Source of the DNA: Prorocentrum cordatum
Lineage: Eukaryota; Sar; Dinophyceae; Prorocentrales; Prorocentraceae
Assembly (NCBI GenBank): GCA_963575745.1
Contig: CAUYUJ010000729.1
Location: 46,059-110,058, forward strand
DNA: 64,000 nt
Direction: 5' to 3'
Part shown: positions 11,254 to 24,039 of the stretch, one piece after another
Numbering within the stretch: the stretch's first letter is position 1
Layout: every line of letters begins with the position of its first letter
Position numbers and translations under genes: made by a program
Notes under the pieces: generated by a model
The model's input: the letters and a program-made list of their open reading frames with translations, nothing else
What the model was told of the DNA's origin: nothing
Databases searched by the model: none

Positions 11254-11391
11254 CCAGCCACAGCTGGGGGAGCGGTGGTCCTCACCCCCCTGGGGGGCCC
11301 ATCGATTTCGACACCCCTCTCGAGAGATCGTCGACGCGATGGGCTCCCCCAGGGGGGGGAGGACCACAGCTCCTCCCCCAGTTGTGGCTGG
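11254..11391. repeat. Inverted repeat / foldback 1
   Basis: The left arm 11254-11304 (starting CCAGCCACAGCTGGGGGAG, ending CCCATCG) pairs with the right arm 11337-11391 (starting CGATGGGCTCCCCCAG, ending GTTGTGGCTGG), with a few mismatches and small gaps. The loop is about 32 bp. It could be a remnant of a foldback element; I see no transposase. Confidence 0.75.
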
Positions 11392-11399
11392 TCGGCGCC

Positions 11400-11566
11400 G
11401 AGCATGTTCTTCGGGCGGAGGGCAGAGGGTGAAATCTGGAATGCCGTTTCTCGATTGGTTCTCGAGGCCTGAGTCTGCAAGAGGTGAGTCACAGGACGGA
11501 CTGATTCTCGAGCTGCAAAAGCCCATATGGATTTCACCCCGAGCCCTCCACCCGAAGAAAATGCTC
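11400..11566. repeat. Inverted repeat / foldback 2
   Basis: The 37-bp arms 11400-11436 (GAGCATGTTCTTCGGG...) and 11530-11566 (ending GAAGAAAATGCTC) are near-perfect reverse complements around a 93-bp spacer. It starts nine bases after foldback 1, so the two may form one compound structure. Confidence 0.75.
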
Positions 11567-11904
11567 AGAGTGGGGAGGAAGAGCGAGGCACAACGGCTCG
11601 TCGCGGAACACTGCACCTTCCTGGCGCGGTTTCTCGGCGTCGGTGGGTAGCGTCGGGCGCGCGCGCAGACCTGCCCTCGGCCGCAGGAGGAGGAGCGAGG
11701 AAAGCGGAAGAGGGGGGAGCGGGAGCAGGTGGGGGGAGGCCTCCTTCCTTCCCCAACCCCTCCTTCCCAGCCTCGTCCCTCCTCCGTTTTTTCCCGACCA
11801 TCCTGTGGTGTTGGGTCTTCGTTTTGAAGAGACAGCGCCCCGCGTTCTCCTTCCTCCTCCCCCTCCTTCCCGTCCTCCCTCCTCCCAGCATGATTGGCAT
11901 CAAC
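11567..11904. other. Stretch with no recognised gene
   Basis: GC-rich sequence passing into a CT-rich tract. No domain, RNA or clear repeat is seen. Confidence 0.5.
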
Positions 11905-12880
11905 CCCTCACACGCTTCGTGGCCCCAGAGGGAGCTCCACCCAAGGCCCCAGCGGCACCGTTCGCATGTGGGCGACAACCCCCGTTTCGACACACCCCAC
12001 ACACAGTTCCTGGCCCCACAGGCAGCTCCACCCAAAGCCCAGTTGCGCAGCCCGCATGTGGGCGACTTCCTTTTTGTCCAGCACGCCCCTCACACGCTTC
12101 GTGGCCCCACTGGGATTTCAACCTACGGTCCCAGTGGCTCCACAGAGAGCTCCACCGAAGGCCCCAGTGGCACAGTCCGCATGCGGGCGTTGCCCCATCG
12201 GGAGCTTCACTTCAGATCGTATTCACAATTATGGTATTCATAACCGCATACGGTTGGGTTCTTCGCCAGGCTAAGGCCCCAGTGGCACCGTTCGCATGCG
12301 GGCGTCACCCCAGTTTCTGCACTCCCCTTCACACGGTTCGTGGTCCCACAAGGAGCTCCACTTACGGCCCCACTGGCACCGTTCGCATGTGGGCGTCACC
12401 CCCATTTCGGCACACTCGTCACACGTTTCGTGGCCCCACAGGCAGCTCCAGCTAAGGCCCCAATGGCACCGTTCGTATGTGCGCGTCGCTCCCGTTCCGG
12501 CACACCTTCACACGTTTTGTGGCCTTATAGGGAGCCCTGGCTACGGCCCAAGTGGCACCGTTCGCATGTGGGCGACACCATTGTTTCGGCACACCCCTCA
12601 CACAGTTCTTGGCCCCACAGGCAGTTCCACTTGAGGCCCAGTTGCGCAGCCTGCATGTGTGAGACTCTTTTTTTTCAAGCACGCCCCTCACACGTTTCGT
12701 GGCCCCACAGGGAGTTCAACTTACGGTGTCAGTGGCTCCACAGGGAGCTCCACCGAAGGCCCCAGCGGCACAGCCCGCATGCAGGCGTTGCCCCATGGGG
12801 AGTTTCACTTCAGATTGTACTCGCAATTGCGGTACTCACACCTCCATATGACTGGGTTTTTCGCCAGGCTACGTCTTGCC
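11905..12880. repeat. ~90-bp minisatellite in two blocks
   Basis: CACACG(C/T)TTCGTGGCCCCAC or variants occur at 11909, 12000, 12091, 12330, 12420, 12509, 12599 and 12689 (steps of 89-91 within a block), alternating with CACCGTTCGCATGTGGGCG. Each block ends with a distinct terminator unit containing CACTTCAGAT and TTCGCCAGGCTA (12200-12275 and 12795-12873), giving a higher-order structure. Confidence 0.88.
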
Positions 12881-13145
12881 ACCTTCCCTCTTTCCCTCCC
12901 CTCCTTCGTCCTCCTCCCCCTCCTCTTCCTCCTCTTCCTCCTCCTTATATTCCTCCTCCTCCACCTTCTGCTCCCCCTATTCCTCCTCCTCTTTCTCCTC
13001 CTTCTCCTCTTCCTCCTCGTTCTCTTCTTCCTCCTCCTCTTCCTCCTCTTCCTCCTCCTCTTCCTCCTCTTCCTCCTCTTCCTCCTCCTCCTCCTCCTCC
13101 TCCTCCTCCTCCTCCTCCTCCTCCTCCTCCTCCTCCCCCTCATCC
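12881..13145. repeat. (TCC)n microsatellite
   Basis: TCC/TTC-rich tract ending in about 65 bp of pure (TCC)n at 13070-13137. Leu-, Ser- or Pro-rich frames here and Glu/Arg-rich frames on the other strand are artefacts. Confidence 0.95.
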
Positions 13146-14160
13146 CTCCCTCCCTCCTTCCTCCCTGCCTCCCTCCCTTTCCTCCCTCCTTCCCGTCCTC
13201 CTTTCATGCATCTCACTGCAGTCGGGCCTCGCCACCAGCACAGGGGGGGGGCCTGGCCCAACGTGGGCATAGGCTCAGGGGCTCAGGGGCGGGGGTCCTG
13301 AAGCTCTCCGAAGGTTTCGGAAGTTTTCGAGGCCCGGGGTGGGTTTCCATCAGCTGCGCCTCGTCGATAACGTTCCGGGCGCACTGGGGTCGCACCGAGC
13401 GGCCGCCAGGGGCCAGGGTAATGACCCAGAAGCCAAAAAGGGCAACCGTAGGGGGTTGGCTACAACACGTACGCGTCGGTCGTTGAAAGTTATTTCTGGA
13501 CTCCCAGATTCCAATCTACTTGAGGCGGCTTCGTACTTCAAGAATCAATATGACTTGGCCATGTTCTGCGATACTATGAGAGGCCCCGGACCCAATCTAC
13601 TTCGTCCGCCTTCCTATTTCATGTTCTTTAATGTAAATATTCCGACCGATGTGCAAGAGTGATTTTTCGCCGGAATGACTTTGGCGCGGGCCCGCAGGAA
13701 CACCGCCAGGGCACCGGTTGGCGCGTGCGGCCCCCCTAAAGACGCGCACCAAGGATCATTCTTGCCTGGGGTCGTTCCTGTCTGCAGCCGAAGGGGGGGG
13801 TCGTAGACTTCAACACATTGAGAAAATCTGGACGGAGAGTGTTGTTCGTCGCTTCGGGCGCCCTGCAGGGTCCCTCGCCAGGCTCCCGGGGCCGCCAAGA
13901 AGCGATGATCGATGCGAGAGGCCAGTTCCCGGGAAGTGGTCCCTAGAGCTCCGGGGGCCCGCAGTGTTGACGAGAGACAGGACGTCGGAGGTTCGCGAGG
14001 ACGGTCCTGCATCGTCGTCGTGGAAAGCGGGTCGCTGCCGTCGCCGCCGCCGTCGTCCTTCGTCGCCGCCGTCCCCGCCGCCGCCTTTCCCGCCGCCGCC
14101 GCCGTCGTCGTCGTCGTTGTCGTCGTGACGAGTCGTCGTCGTCGTCGTCTGCCCCTGAGA
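13146..14160. other. No gene recognised; one dispersed-repeat fragment
   Basis: 13660-13800 (TTTCGCCGGAATGACTTTGG, then CGCGCACCAAGGATC) matches 26865-27030 in wording and order, so it is a dispersed repeat. 14035-14130 is a GTC/GCC-rich tract. Nothing else is identified. Confidence 0.5.
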
Positions 14161-15900
14161 TCCTGGCGTTTCAATTGTTTCGAGCGGGGCGTTTTCGCCT
14201 GATCTCGGGCCCTCGCAGTTCGATCCCGTTCGGAAAATGATGCAGGAAGGTGGGGTCTGGGGTGTTGGTCGTATGTTTTAGCGATGTTTCCATTAGTTTG
14301 CGCCGTCGGATATCAGGGGGGTCCTCGCGCCGTGTCATCTTCGTGCCTGGAGCACCGGGCTGCCTTCGTGCCTTCTGGGGTGTCCTCTGCCAGCGGCCCC
14401 AGCTGCGCAGGGAAGTCGGAGAAGACGAACGAGGCCAGCACTTCAGCCTTTTCCCCCAGACCCCCTCGCGTCACGACGGGAGATTTTTGTATATTTTCGG
14501 CCCTCACCGGGCCTCGGGGCCGTCAAAAAACTGCAGGATGAAAATCCAGTCCCCGGGGAATGGATTGAAAAAACATGACGTCGGGGGTCTGGGCCTGCCC
14601 TGGCTGGTGTTCGCTGGCCTTTCCAGCCCTGGCCACCACGTACCCTCGCGTCTGTCTCGGGCTCTCTCTTTGCAGCGTAGGCGAGTTCGAGCCCGGCGTG
14701 GCCGCTTCCACTCCTGTCGCGGAGCTCCCACCTGCATTCTGCTGTGCGCCCCTGCGCGCCGCCGCACTGCTGCTGGAGAGGCCAAACCCTGGGCCCAGGA
14801 CCTGCATCGGCCCTGGCTGGTGCGAAATCCTTGGCCCAGGTCTATCCCGAATTTCACCATAAGGGGGTGGGTCATAAACCCTCCAGGCGAGCAATTTTAG
14901 ACCGCGGCCTTTTGCCCAGACCGGTAGGAAGCCTCCAAGACAGCTCAAATCGGACCCCCCCCAAGTCGGACCCCCCGTTTAAAATGGACTCTGGAGCAGG
15001 TGTGCACGCCTACAGAGGCCGGGCCAGGAGGGCCTGTCTGCGCGCAGACGAGCCTTGGGCGGTTGCGCGCGCGCGCGGTTGCACCGGTGCTGGCTGGGCC
15101 CGGGGTGAGCCCAGCCAGAGCTGGCGCAGGTACATCCGAAGGGAGGGCAAACGCAGCGTTTCGGAGGTCCGCGCGGATTTCTTGGGTCGGCGCTTGGCCC
15201 CTCCTGGCGGCGCCTCTGGCGCCGCCCTGACGCGCTGCGCGCCCCAGCGCCGATCCGAGAAGTCCGCGCGGGCCTCCGAGCGTGTTCATCCCGTTGTTTC
15301 TTCTCCGCAGGGCTGGCGCAGTCCTGATGCACCGTACTGATTGGAGAGATCCTCGTGCCCTCCAGAGGTTCCAAGCGGCAAGGCTGAAGTGTGCTGCTGT
15401 GGCGCGCCTCCTCTTCATCCTCAAAAAATCTGGCGCGGGTTCTCGGGCCTGTTCTTCCAGATTCGAGCGCGGCTCGACGTTGCCAACACAGAAGGGGGCA
15501 TGGGCGGAATTAGCCCTGGATGGACCACAGGGGGGGGGGGGCGGGTCGAATCTGCTGACAGAGAGTAGGGCGCGCGCGGCAGCAGCTCGGGGTTGACCAA
15601 TTGACCAAGGGCGGGTGCGAAAAGAACTCCATGACCAGAGTGTCCGGCCGCCTGCGGCCGCCGTGCCAGCGCAGCAGATTTTGTGTGGAGATGCTTGGAG
15701 CACCGCCCCCGAAGGCCGTAACATGTGGCACAACTCGTTCGTTTCTGCAGTCGAACCGAGGCATAAGATCGAGGTCGGTTCGGGGTGGCACCCTGGTGTT
15801 CTTCGTGCTTGTTGGATGTTCTTGTGCGTCCTGGGGAGGGTGCCCTTGGATGCCCTGTGCGTCTGGGCCGGCGCAGGGTCTCATGTTCTTGCAGGATGTT
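14161..15900. other. Gene-poor stretch
   Basis: GC-rich DNA with overlapping compositional open frames on both strands. A (CG)n run lies at about 15064-15076. No domain, tRNA or rRNA pattern is seen. Confidence 0.5.
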
Positions 15901-16480
15901 ATTATGGCCTTGGTCCGACTGTGTTTTTTGAGGGGCTCTCACGGGGACCACTTGGGGCCATCTTGGGGCTGCGCTTGGCTCCCGCGGGGCCCTGGCTGTT
16001 ATAGGGGGCCCTTTTCGGCCCTCGTGGGTCGTCGCGGGGCTCCCTTGGGCCGTCTTGTTGCCGTCTTGAGTCCCTCTTGGCCGTCTGAGGACTCGTGGGG
16101 CTGTCTTGGGTCGTCTCTGGGCCCTCGTGGGGCCGCCCTGGGCCACAAGGGGAGCTGCTTGAGGTCATCGTGGGGCTCTTTTGGCGTCCCCCTGGCTCCG
16201 CCGAGGCCCTCGAGTGCCCCAGGAAACATGACATGTTCTCAACACCCAAACAAGGTTGCCTCATGGTCCGTGTGTTTGTTGATGAGCTTGGTTTTTCTGG
16301 ACCCTGGAGGGTCTCCCTGGCCATTACTTTCATGTCCTGGAAGCATATTTGGGCCCCTTTGGCGCCCCTTTGGGTTTTCTTGCAAAATGTTGGGTGCCTC
16401 CTGAGGCAATGTTGAGCCACATTTGCGGCTTTGGTTGCCTTCTGGGCCATACTGGAAGCCTTGGAGATCCCCGGGGATGT
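15901..16480. repeat. Degenerate GGGCC/CTTGG satellite-like DNA
   Basis: Loose repeats of CTTGGGCC, CGTGGGGC and GTCTTG words, like those in DR-C (30300-31030), but I cannot align it end to end with DR-C. Confidence 0.5.
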
Positions 16481-16984
16481 GTCGGGCAGGCCAGGTTGCC
16501 TTGGGAGGGGTCGGTGCACGCAGATGGGTGCGGGGAGGAGGATGGATGCTTAGAAGACTTCTGTGGGGCCTACCAGACAGCACTTTGCATTCTACCACGC
16601 CTCATGGTGCCATGGGGCATGGTAGCGGATCGAATGGCATGCGGCCCATGTGGCCATAGTGCCAGGGTTTCGTGGAAGGTTTTTTCGTGACCTCTGGAGT
16701 GCTTAATTATTGTGGCCTTTTGAGTGGTTTTGTTGTCGTCTTGGGCGGGAGATGTCCTGGTCACCATCTGTGGCCACTAGGCAGGACCGCATCCGATTAC
16801 TTCAACAAGTTTGGCCCCTGGGAGTGTCAGGCGGGGGTGCGGACAAGGGAAGACACTGGGCAACTCCAGGGAGACGCCATGAACACATGGAGAGAAGCGT
16901 CTGCGCTGGGCCGCCTGAAGACGCTGGGACAGTCGTACGGCGTCTCCGAAGCTCTCACAACAGAGCGTGCACAATTACGGATAA
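16481..16984. other. Stretch with no recognised gene
   Basis: Mixed-composition sequence, short open frames only, no recognised repeat. Confidence 0.45.
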
Positions 16985-17465
16985 GAGAAGGAGGAGGGGA
17001 GGAGGAGGAGGAGGAGAAGAGTGATGACGATGACAATGGAGATTACGATGGCGACGACGACGATGATGTTATGTTGATGCTGATGCTGCTGATGATGCTG
17101 CTGAGGCTGAGGCTGATGCTGATGGCGATGGCGATGGTGTGATTGTGATGCTGATGAGGATGGGGATGAGGATGCGAATGCGGATGAGGATGATTGTGAT
17201 GATGATGTTGATGACGACGACTATGACGATGCCGATGACGATGATGACGATGATGCTGATGACGATGCTATTGATTATGCTGGTGATGATGCTGGTGCTG
17301 CGGATGATGATGATTCTGGTGATGATGATGTTGATGCTGTTGCTGATGATGATGACAATGAAGATGAAGATGAAGAGCAGGATGATGAGGAGGGTGATGA
17401 GGAAGAGGAAGAGGAAGAGGAGCAGGATGATGAGGAGGGTGATGAGGAAGAGGATGAGAAGGCAG
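16985..17465. repeat. (GAG)n/(GAT)n microsatellite complex
   Basis: About 480 bp of GAGGAG, GATGAT and GATGCT units with higher-order recurrences such as GATGAGGAGGGTGATGAGGA occurring twice near 17382-17460. Confidence 0.9.
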
Positions 17466-18424
17466 GGTCGTCCACGAACCAATCGGTCGGGGGGAGTGCG
17501 CGCCGATGTCAGCGCGCCGCGCTGACCCGTTACGTTCCGCACGCCTGAGGGCGGCCTCCCTTCTCCCTGGGTTCGATGGGTCCATGCAGTAAGTGTGCGA
17601 TTCGGGCGACGTGTGAGTTGGCGGTTGCTTGCGACTCCAGCTCCGCCTCCGACTCCGCTTGGGACGCGCGCCTTCGTTCAGCAGGTGCAGTAAGCGGGCC
17701 CCGGCCCACCCGCGCTGCCCCCAGGGGGCCTGCTGGCCGACCGGCCGGCGGACTCGGCGCGCTCCTCCCCCCCGTTTCGGGCACCTGCATCCGAGTATCT
17801 CAGGAGGGGAAAAAACACACAGACACAATGAAACGTCCACTCCCAGGAAAATATGGGAAGTGGGGGGGAAGACAAAAACCCAGAAAGTATGGGAAAAGAT
17901 GGGGAGTCCTTTCATTTGTGTGTACTTATTGGCGTGTCCCAGGGCCCATTCAGCATCACGCAGAGGTCTCCCAGCAAGCTCAGCTGCGCGGGGCCTTCGA
18001 GCGCCCCTGCCCTGCCCTGCCTCCGCGGAGTCTCTGCCGCCCTCCCCCTGGGAGAGGGCCCCCGCCGGCCCTTGGCTCCTCGGACGCGAGGCCCGTGCGC
18101 GCGAAGATCGCCGCGCTCCTCAACGCGAAGCGGGACTACCACTGGACGCTGAGCGAGGAACGGGGGAGGGGGCGGAGCTGGAGGAGGAATCCGAGGAATC
18201 CGAGGATCGAGGATTCGGAGCGTCTGGGACTCCGAGACTTGTGAAGACCTCCATCGTAAACCTCCGGGGACCTCCAGAGATTTGGGCGGAAGATGGGGAA
18301 GAACATGAGAAGGAGGAGAAGGAGGAGACAGAAGGAAGCACAGAAGCAGGAAGAGAATGAGGAAGAGCTGGAGAAGGAGCTGGATTAGCCCAGTGCGACC
18401 CTTCCTAGGAGTTGGAGGATCTAG
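17466..18424. other. No gene recognised; degenerate minisatellite unit
   Basis: 17815-17920 is a diverged relative of the 67-bp minisatellite at 10836 (CACACAGACAC, ATATGGGAA, GGGGGGAAGA). The rest shows compositional open frames only. Confidence 0.5.
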
Positions 18425-18525
18425 GAAAACAACATCTACATGAAGCTAAGTTAAGCTACGATGAAGCTAAGCTAAGATGAAATGAGCTAAGCTAAGATGA
18501 GGTAAGCAACGCTAAGCTCAGGGAA
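18425..18525. repeat. AAGCTAAGCTAAGATG minisatellite
   Basis: Short AAGCTAAG-based units, each with the palindromic AGCTAAGCT word, repeat about six times with gaps. Confidence 0.75.
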
Positions 18526-18639
18526 CGTCACTGGGGGAACCGCGGGGCGGATACTGGGGAACCGCCTGGGGCGAGTTGCACTGCCCAGCCCTTTAAGCAT
18601 ACCGAGTAAGAACCCTTCTAGGCAGAGCCTAGCTAGGGA

Positions 18640-19160
18640 GGAATGAGGAGGAGCATGAAGAGGACCAGGAGAAGCAGGAGGAGGAGGAGAAAGAGGAGGA
18701 GGAGGAGGAGGAGGAGGAGGAGGACAAGAGTAAAACCAAGATACATCAACTGATGCTGCAATCGATTTTTCCGTCCTAACACCTTCCGTGATAAGTCCAT
18801 ACAAGTCTTCCTTCCCACTGCGGGCGCCCCCCTTAAATGACGAGTGGCAGGTCGGTCCGCCAGGCAGACGAGGGCGCTTGTTGTAAAGGATCCCCCCGGG
18901 GTAGGCCCATTTGGAGAAACACATGCCTTGTTTCAATATAAGCGCTGCAAGATGTTAAAGCCGTAAACGCATGCTCTGCGCAAGTCCCACGCGAGTGCCC
19001 TTCAGGGAGGCCCATGGATAGCCTCATATTTAGAGTTACGCACCTTACATCAGTCTAAGCGTGACAGGGTGTTAAAGTCGTGGACGTATGATTCGCGGAA
19101 GCATCACGCGGAACCTTCGCTTCGAAAGCGGAGCCGCCTTCCATCTTTGTTAGTTGTTAC
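18640..19160. repeat. (GGA)n tract followed by fragments of the 44-46.7 kb repeat family
   Basis: (GGA)n at 18640-18725 is followed by AAGATACATCAACTGATGCT, then units ending GCGGAGCCGCCTTCCATCTT. The same order, GGA tract then AAGACGCATCAACGATGCTG then GAGCCGCCCTCCATC units, occurs at 43760-44500. Confidence 0.6.
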
Positions 19161-20340
19161 ACAACATGGAACGCCGTGTCATGCAGGCCGAGGAATGGTC
19201 ACGTGATTGTGGATGGTGGACTTTGTATTCGAATGTGCGCGGTGCCACAGGTTGACCCCAATATGGCGGGGGCGTTCGACAAGGAACTTGCCCAGGAGGC
19301 AACAGACCCTGGAGGAGTCCTTGTCTAATAAGAGCGGCGGTGGTATGCATGGCTTGTGTGTGACCCAGGGTCAGAGGTCCTCGCTTGAAAACGCGAGATG
19401 TTTAGGGGGGCACTATGCCCGCAACATTCACAACAGGATTTGGACCAAGTTGGTGTGACCCCTGCACAGATCATATCGAAGCTGCTTTTTCGTTCGGCCG
19501 CGCTACACCCTGCAAGGAGCAAATATGTACACACGAATAGCGCATTATGACGGATTTTTTGTTATGCCCAGTCGTACCATTATCCGCCTCTGTTCGGCTC
19601 TGTTCCTACTCCAATTGGAGCTGGATGCTGCTGCTTACTGCAGAGCCGAAGGGAGTCAGTCGCACTGATGTTTTTGTATTATCACGCCTTCTAGATTCAA
19701 CCCAACAGGTAACGTACATGAGGCTGAACGGGGAAGCGTGCAAATTTAAACAGAGAAGGTGCTGTGGTAGTCCGTTCCACACAAGATCGGCCAGATGTTT
19801 TCCATGTTTTTGACGTTTCTCGTGCCCCCCCCCCCAAAAAAAAAAAAAAAAGGCCAGCCAGAAGCGGTGCCCACGTGAATTGCTGGGAGACGGAACAAAT
19901 TCGGACATAGACGAAGCAGATTGGCCAACAATGACGAGTCAAGATGCATTGGGAGTCTTTCGGGTTCTGGTCGCAGCCATGCGGGAGTTCCCGTGGGACT
20001 CGTTTGTGGGTTGTTGTAGCCCTCTCGTGGTTTCTCGGGGCCCTCATGGACACCGGTGGTGGCATCTACGGGCCGTTTTGGAGGCCGTCCAAGACATGAC
20101 GAGCCAGTGCCAGTTTGCACTGCCCGTCTGGAGCCCGAAATATGGCATCTTGGATCCTTGTTGGGACGCTATTGGGGCGCTTCTGGGCGTTCCTGAGGCC
20201 ACATTGGACCTCTTATGGGCCACTGTCAGCGCTATCTTGTGCGATATTGGTGCGTTTTGGGGCAAAGCACGTTCGTTCCTCCATGGTCCCTGCAGGTCCG
20301 CCGTCTGGCCAGTAAATCAAAACCGACGTATTCGAAATTG
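19161..20340. other. Gene-poor stretch with A-tract
   Basis: A C11/A16 homopolymer pair lies at about 19827-19852. 19980-20310 shows loose TTGGGCC-type words like DR-C. An 83-codon plus-strand frame at 19207-19458 has no recognisable features. Confidence 0.45.
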
Positions 20341-23300
20341 CCCGTCGATTGATTTCCTGTCGACGCCCCCGATTATGAGGGGTTGGCCGGCGAGGCCCCC
20401 GCTTCGGGGCGGAGATGTTCGGGGCCCCAGTGCGGGGCGCAGTGAAAATGGGGGCCCCCGTTGCGACCGGCGGCAGCTTAGGCCCGCGCGCCGAGAGTGC
20501 TTCGCCGCGCCTCCGCTGGTCATGGCACCAACGAGTTCGCTTCCGGCTTACAGGCTGAGTTTGGCGCGCGCGCGCGCCTCGAGCTGCAAAGCCTTCCGTC
20601 GCCGCCAACGCGCGTCAACTCGGCGCCCAGGGCGCCCCCGCGGAGTCGAGGCGAAAATCGCACAGCAAGCGGGTAGTCATGGAGCGGAATGGCCGCGCAT
20701 TCGGGCGGGCTGCCGAGACGCGGAGGACCGCGCGCTCGGGCAGTCGAGAGGCCGAGAGAAGCCGCCGAGGGCAGCGCACTGAGGTAAACAGTTCGAACGG
20801 GCGACACACACCCTGAGTCGAGTCAAGGACCGCAGTCAAGTTGGGCAATCATCTCTCGGTGATTCGCGCGTTTTTTTTTCACGGATCTTTGGCCCTCGCC
20901 GCCGCTTCCGATCGGGCGCCGCTCGAAGTTCCCCCGGGCCGAGGCGCCCCCCGGACACAGCCCCCCCCCCCCGCGATCAATTCGAGCCGCGAGACAAGAT
21001 CGAACAGACAGCGGATCGTTGCAAGTGGAGTTTCCCACTCCAGCCTCCTGCGGCGCATCCGCGCGCCCGCTCGAGTCGGCGGTCGCTCGCGACGCCCCCC
21101 GCCCCAACGCCCCGCCCCGTGACGACGTCGTCGCGGCCGGGTGTTCCCGGGAGACCACGTCGCCGCGAATGGGAACGGAGCGCGCGCGCGCGCGGTGCGA
21201 CCCACATTGCGCGGCGACCCGCAGCATCGCGCATTGCCGCTGCAGTCGCCCAGTCGCAGGGGGCCCCGCAGTCGAACGCAGGTCGCCACAATTGAACGCG
21301 GCGCTTCCCCGATGCGCGGCTGCGGGCGCCCGCGACTCACGGCCGGCACCACCCAGTGGCGGGCGCGGTTTTCCACGGACGGGGGCCCGCGGGGCGCCGC
21401 AGGATTGGGCCCGGGAAACTGGGCCGCACCACTGCGAAAAGCGGGCGACGGCGAGGATCGAGCTGGCGAACAAGAATTGAAGGAAGAGGAGGAGGAGGAG
21501 GAGGAGGGGGAGGAGGAGGAGGGGGCAAAGGACCCCCCCATCCCGGCCCCTTTCGGGCCTCCCCACCGCCCCGGCCCCCTCCCGCGCGGACTCTTTCTGA
21601 TTTGGGCTTCCCCTAGCCCCCCCCGCCGCGGACCCGTTCCATTCCGCCCCCCCCATTCACTCACGCCCCAAACTTCTCCAGCTCTTTCCGAGTCTGGCCC
21701 ACGTCTGTCTTCCCAGCCAGCGCTCCGATGCCGTTTTTTTCCGGCCCCCCCGTTCTGGCCCCCCCCCTGCCACGGCCCCTTCCAATTCGGGCACATTTCT
21801 CCTCCGCGGCGCCATATCGTTTCAGGTCATCATTGTTCCCACCCGCCCCCAATCCAGGCCGCCCCCGCCCACTCCCGCCCCGCCCTATTCCGACCCCCCC
21901 ACCGCGCTCGGGCCCCTTTCCCGTTCAGGCCCCGCCACGTTGCGGGCCCCTCCCACGTCGGCCCCTCTTCTCGTTCTGGCCCCCCCCAATTTGGGACGTT
22001 TGGACCCCCCGCCCCCCCCGCCATATCGGCGCCCGCCGGCATTTCTCACCCCTGACCTGACCCTCCCGGCCCCCTTCGCCGCTCTGCTTGACTCCGCGCG
22101 CCGTGGCGCCCGGGCTGCCAAGCTGCGCTGGCATCGCCCCAATCCGGCCCCCTCGCGCCCGCCCCCCTCGCACTCTGGACCACCCCGTGCCGGCTCTCCT
22201 TTGATAGTGGTTCTGCGTGGTCCTGCGCCCCCGGAGTTCGAACCCCCCCCGTTGCTTCCGGCGCTTTTCATCCCCTCGGGCCCGGGCCCCGGTCTCCGAC
22301 CAGGAGCGCCGCCGGCGGGGGGGGCCAATCGCGGGCCCTGACCCCCGCGAACCCCCCCGTCAAATCCCGGGGGGGGCCCACGGCGCAACTTTCAAGACCC
22401 CCCCCAGAATTCGCAGATGCACGGAGACTCGTGAATTTGCGTCGCGTTGAATCGTTGAATATATCGTCGAACCTCGCCACGCTAAGATTCGCCAAATCGC
22501 GCCAGGCGGGAATCACCTCGTCAAAACCATTGGCAGCGGGTGGAATTCGAGGGGAAAGAATGATTATGATAATTGGGCGCGCGGGGCGGGCGACGAGCCC
22601 CCGCTCGAGCCCCCGGCGCGGTCGCCGCGCGACACGCCCTCCCAGACAGCTCCACGCGAGGGCAGAGTAGCTTCGGGGGTCGAGTGATTGAGCTTCACCC
22701 CCCTCCCTTTGTAACATTCCTTTGGTTCGTGCTTTCCCGTCGCCCTTCCTGGCCCCCCCCGCCACCCCGCGCCCCTTCCGTCTCTGCCCCCCCTTCCCCC
22801 GCCGCCCCCCCCCCGCTGCGGCGCATCCCCGCGCGCGCGCGGGGTCGGACGGGGGGCGCCGGAGGATCGCGGCAGGGCCATTCGCCCTCCACGGAGGTCG
22901 AGAGCTCGGTCTCGCGATCGCCCAAGCAATCCCCTCAGACGCACGCCCTCGGGGGAACGGAAATCGCCCGCGATTCGCGGCGCAGCTCTGCCTCGCCGCG
23001 CGCCCTCCAGTCCAGCTCGCCGCGCGACGGGAGGGAGTCGGCCCGGGGGCTCGATGCGCCCCGTCGCGAAACATTCAGCCAGGGTGGACAAAGTTGCCCC
23101 CCCTCCTGGCTGGGCCACCCGCCCGGCACCGTCGCCCGACAATTAGAGCGCTTCCAGCGGCCCATAAATGACTTGTGAGAAGGCCGCCCCCAGGACAGGA
23201 GAGGCGCAGATCTTCGGCCGACGAGCTCGATCACCGCCGCCGCTTCGCCCCCCAACCTACTCCCGCAGCATGGGCGCCGGCGCGACAGGCGGCTCCGCGC

Positions 23301-24039
23301 CGCGCGTTGCCCGTAGCTTGGTTGGGGAGCTTAGAGCTCGAGATTCCTCGCTGCCCCGTTCCGTTTTAATGCCTTCTCCAGTTCCGTTCGAATGTCGCAT
23401 GCGATCCGTTCTCGGTCTCGCGCCGCACGCCCTGCCCCTGGACGCAGCGACGCCCCGCTCGCGCTCGAGACTGCGCGCCGAGCGCGCTGGCCGAAGGCGC
23501 GGTCGCCACTCCGAAAACGACGCCGCAACGCCACCGATGATGCCCCACCTGCCATGAAGCCAGCCGCATTCAAAACTGCGATGCAGTTCGCCGAGCGAGA
23601 TTTCACCGCGCGACGTCGCGCCTGGGGCCGAAGCAGAAACAAGGCGGGCGCGCGCGAGGGCGCGCCGCGGAGCACCTCCACGCGTCTCTTCGCACGCTGG
23701 CGAAGTTGCCCAGCTGCCCCCAGCTAAACGCACCTGCGCCACTCTCGATGTTTCACTGTCAGAGGATAACGGCGGCCAACAGGGATAGGGGGCCTTCGCA
23801 GCATTGCAAGTGCATGTGGAGCCCGGTTTCAGGCACCTCGGGCGAAACTAGACTAACGATTGGCGCTTGCGCCCCAGCATTATGCACCTGCGGGGCGACG
23901 CCCCAATAGCCAAGTCAACCGCGGGTTTGTCGTTGTCGGCGGAGGGCCAGGAGCCGCGCCCGGCGCCCCAGGGGGGCCTTCTACTGGGGGCACCTCTAGC
24001 AAATCCCGATCCGAAGTCTCCGCCAAGTGGGCATTGCGC
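20341..24039. other. Very GC-rich, C-run-rich DNA without recognised genes
   Basis: About 3.7 kb with many C6-C10 runs (21540-22400), (CG)n runs (about 20567 and 21179-21194) and a (GGA)n tract (21482-21526). Long overlapping frames on both strands, rich in Pro/Arg/Ala, reflect the lack of A/T-containing stops. No conserved domain could be recognised in any frame. Confidence 0.5.
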
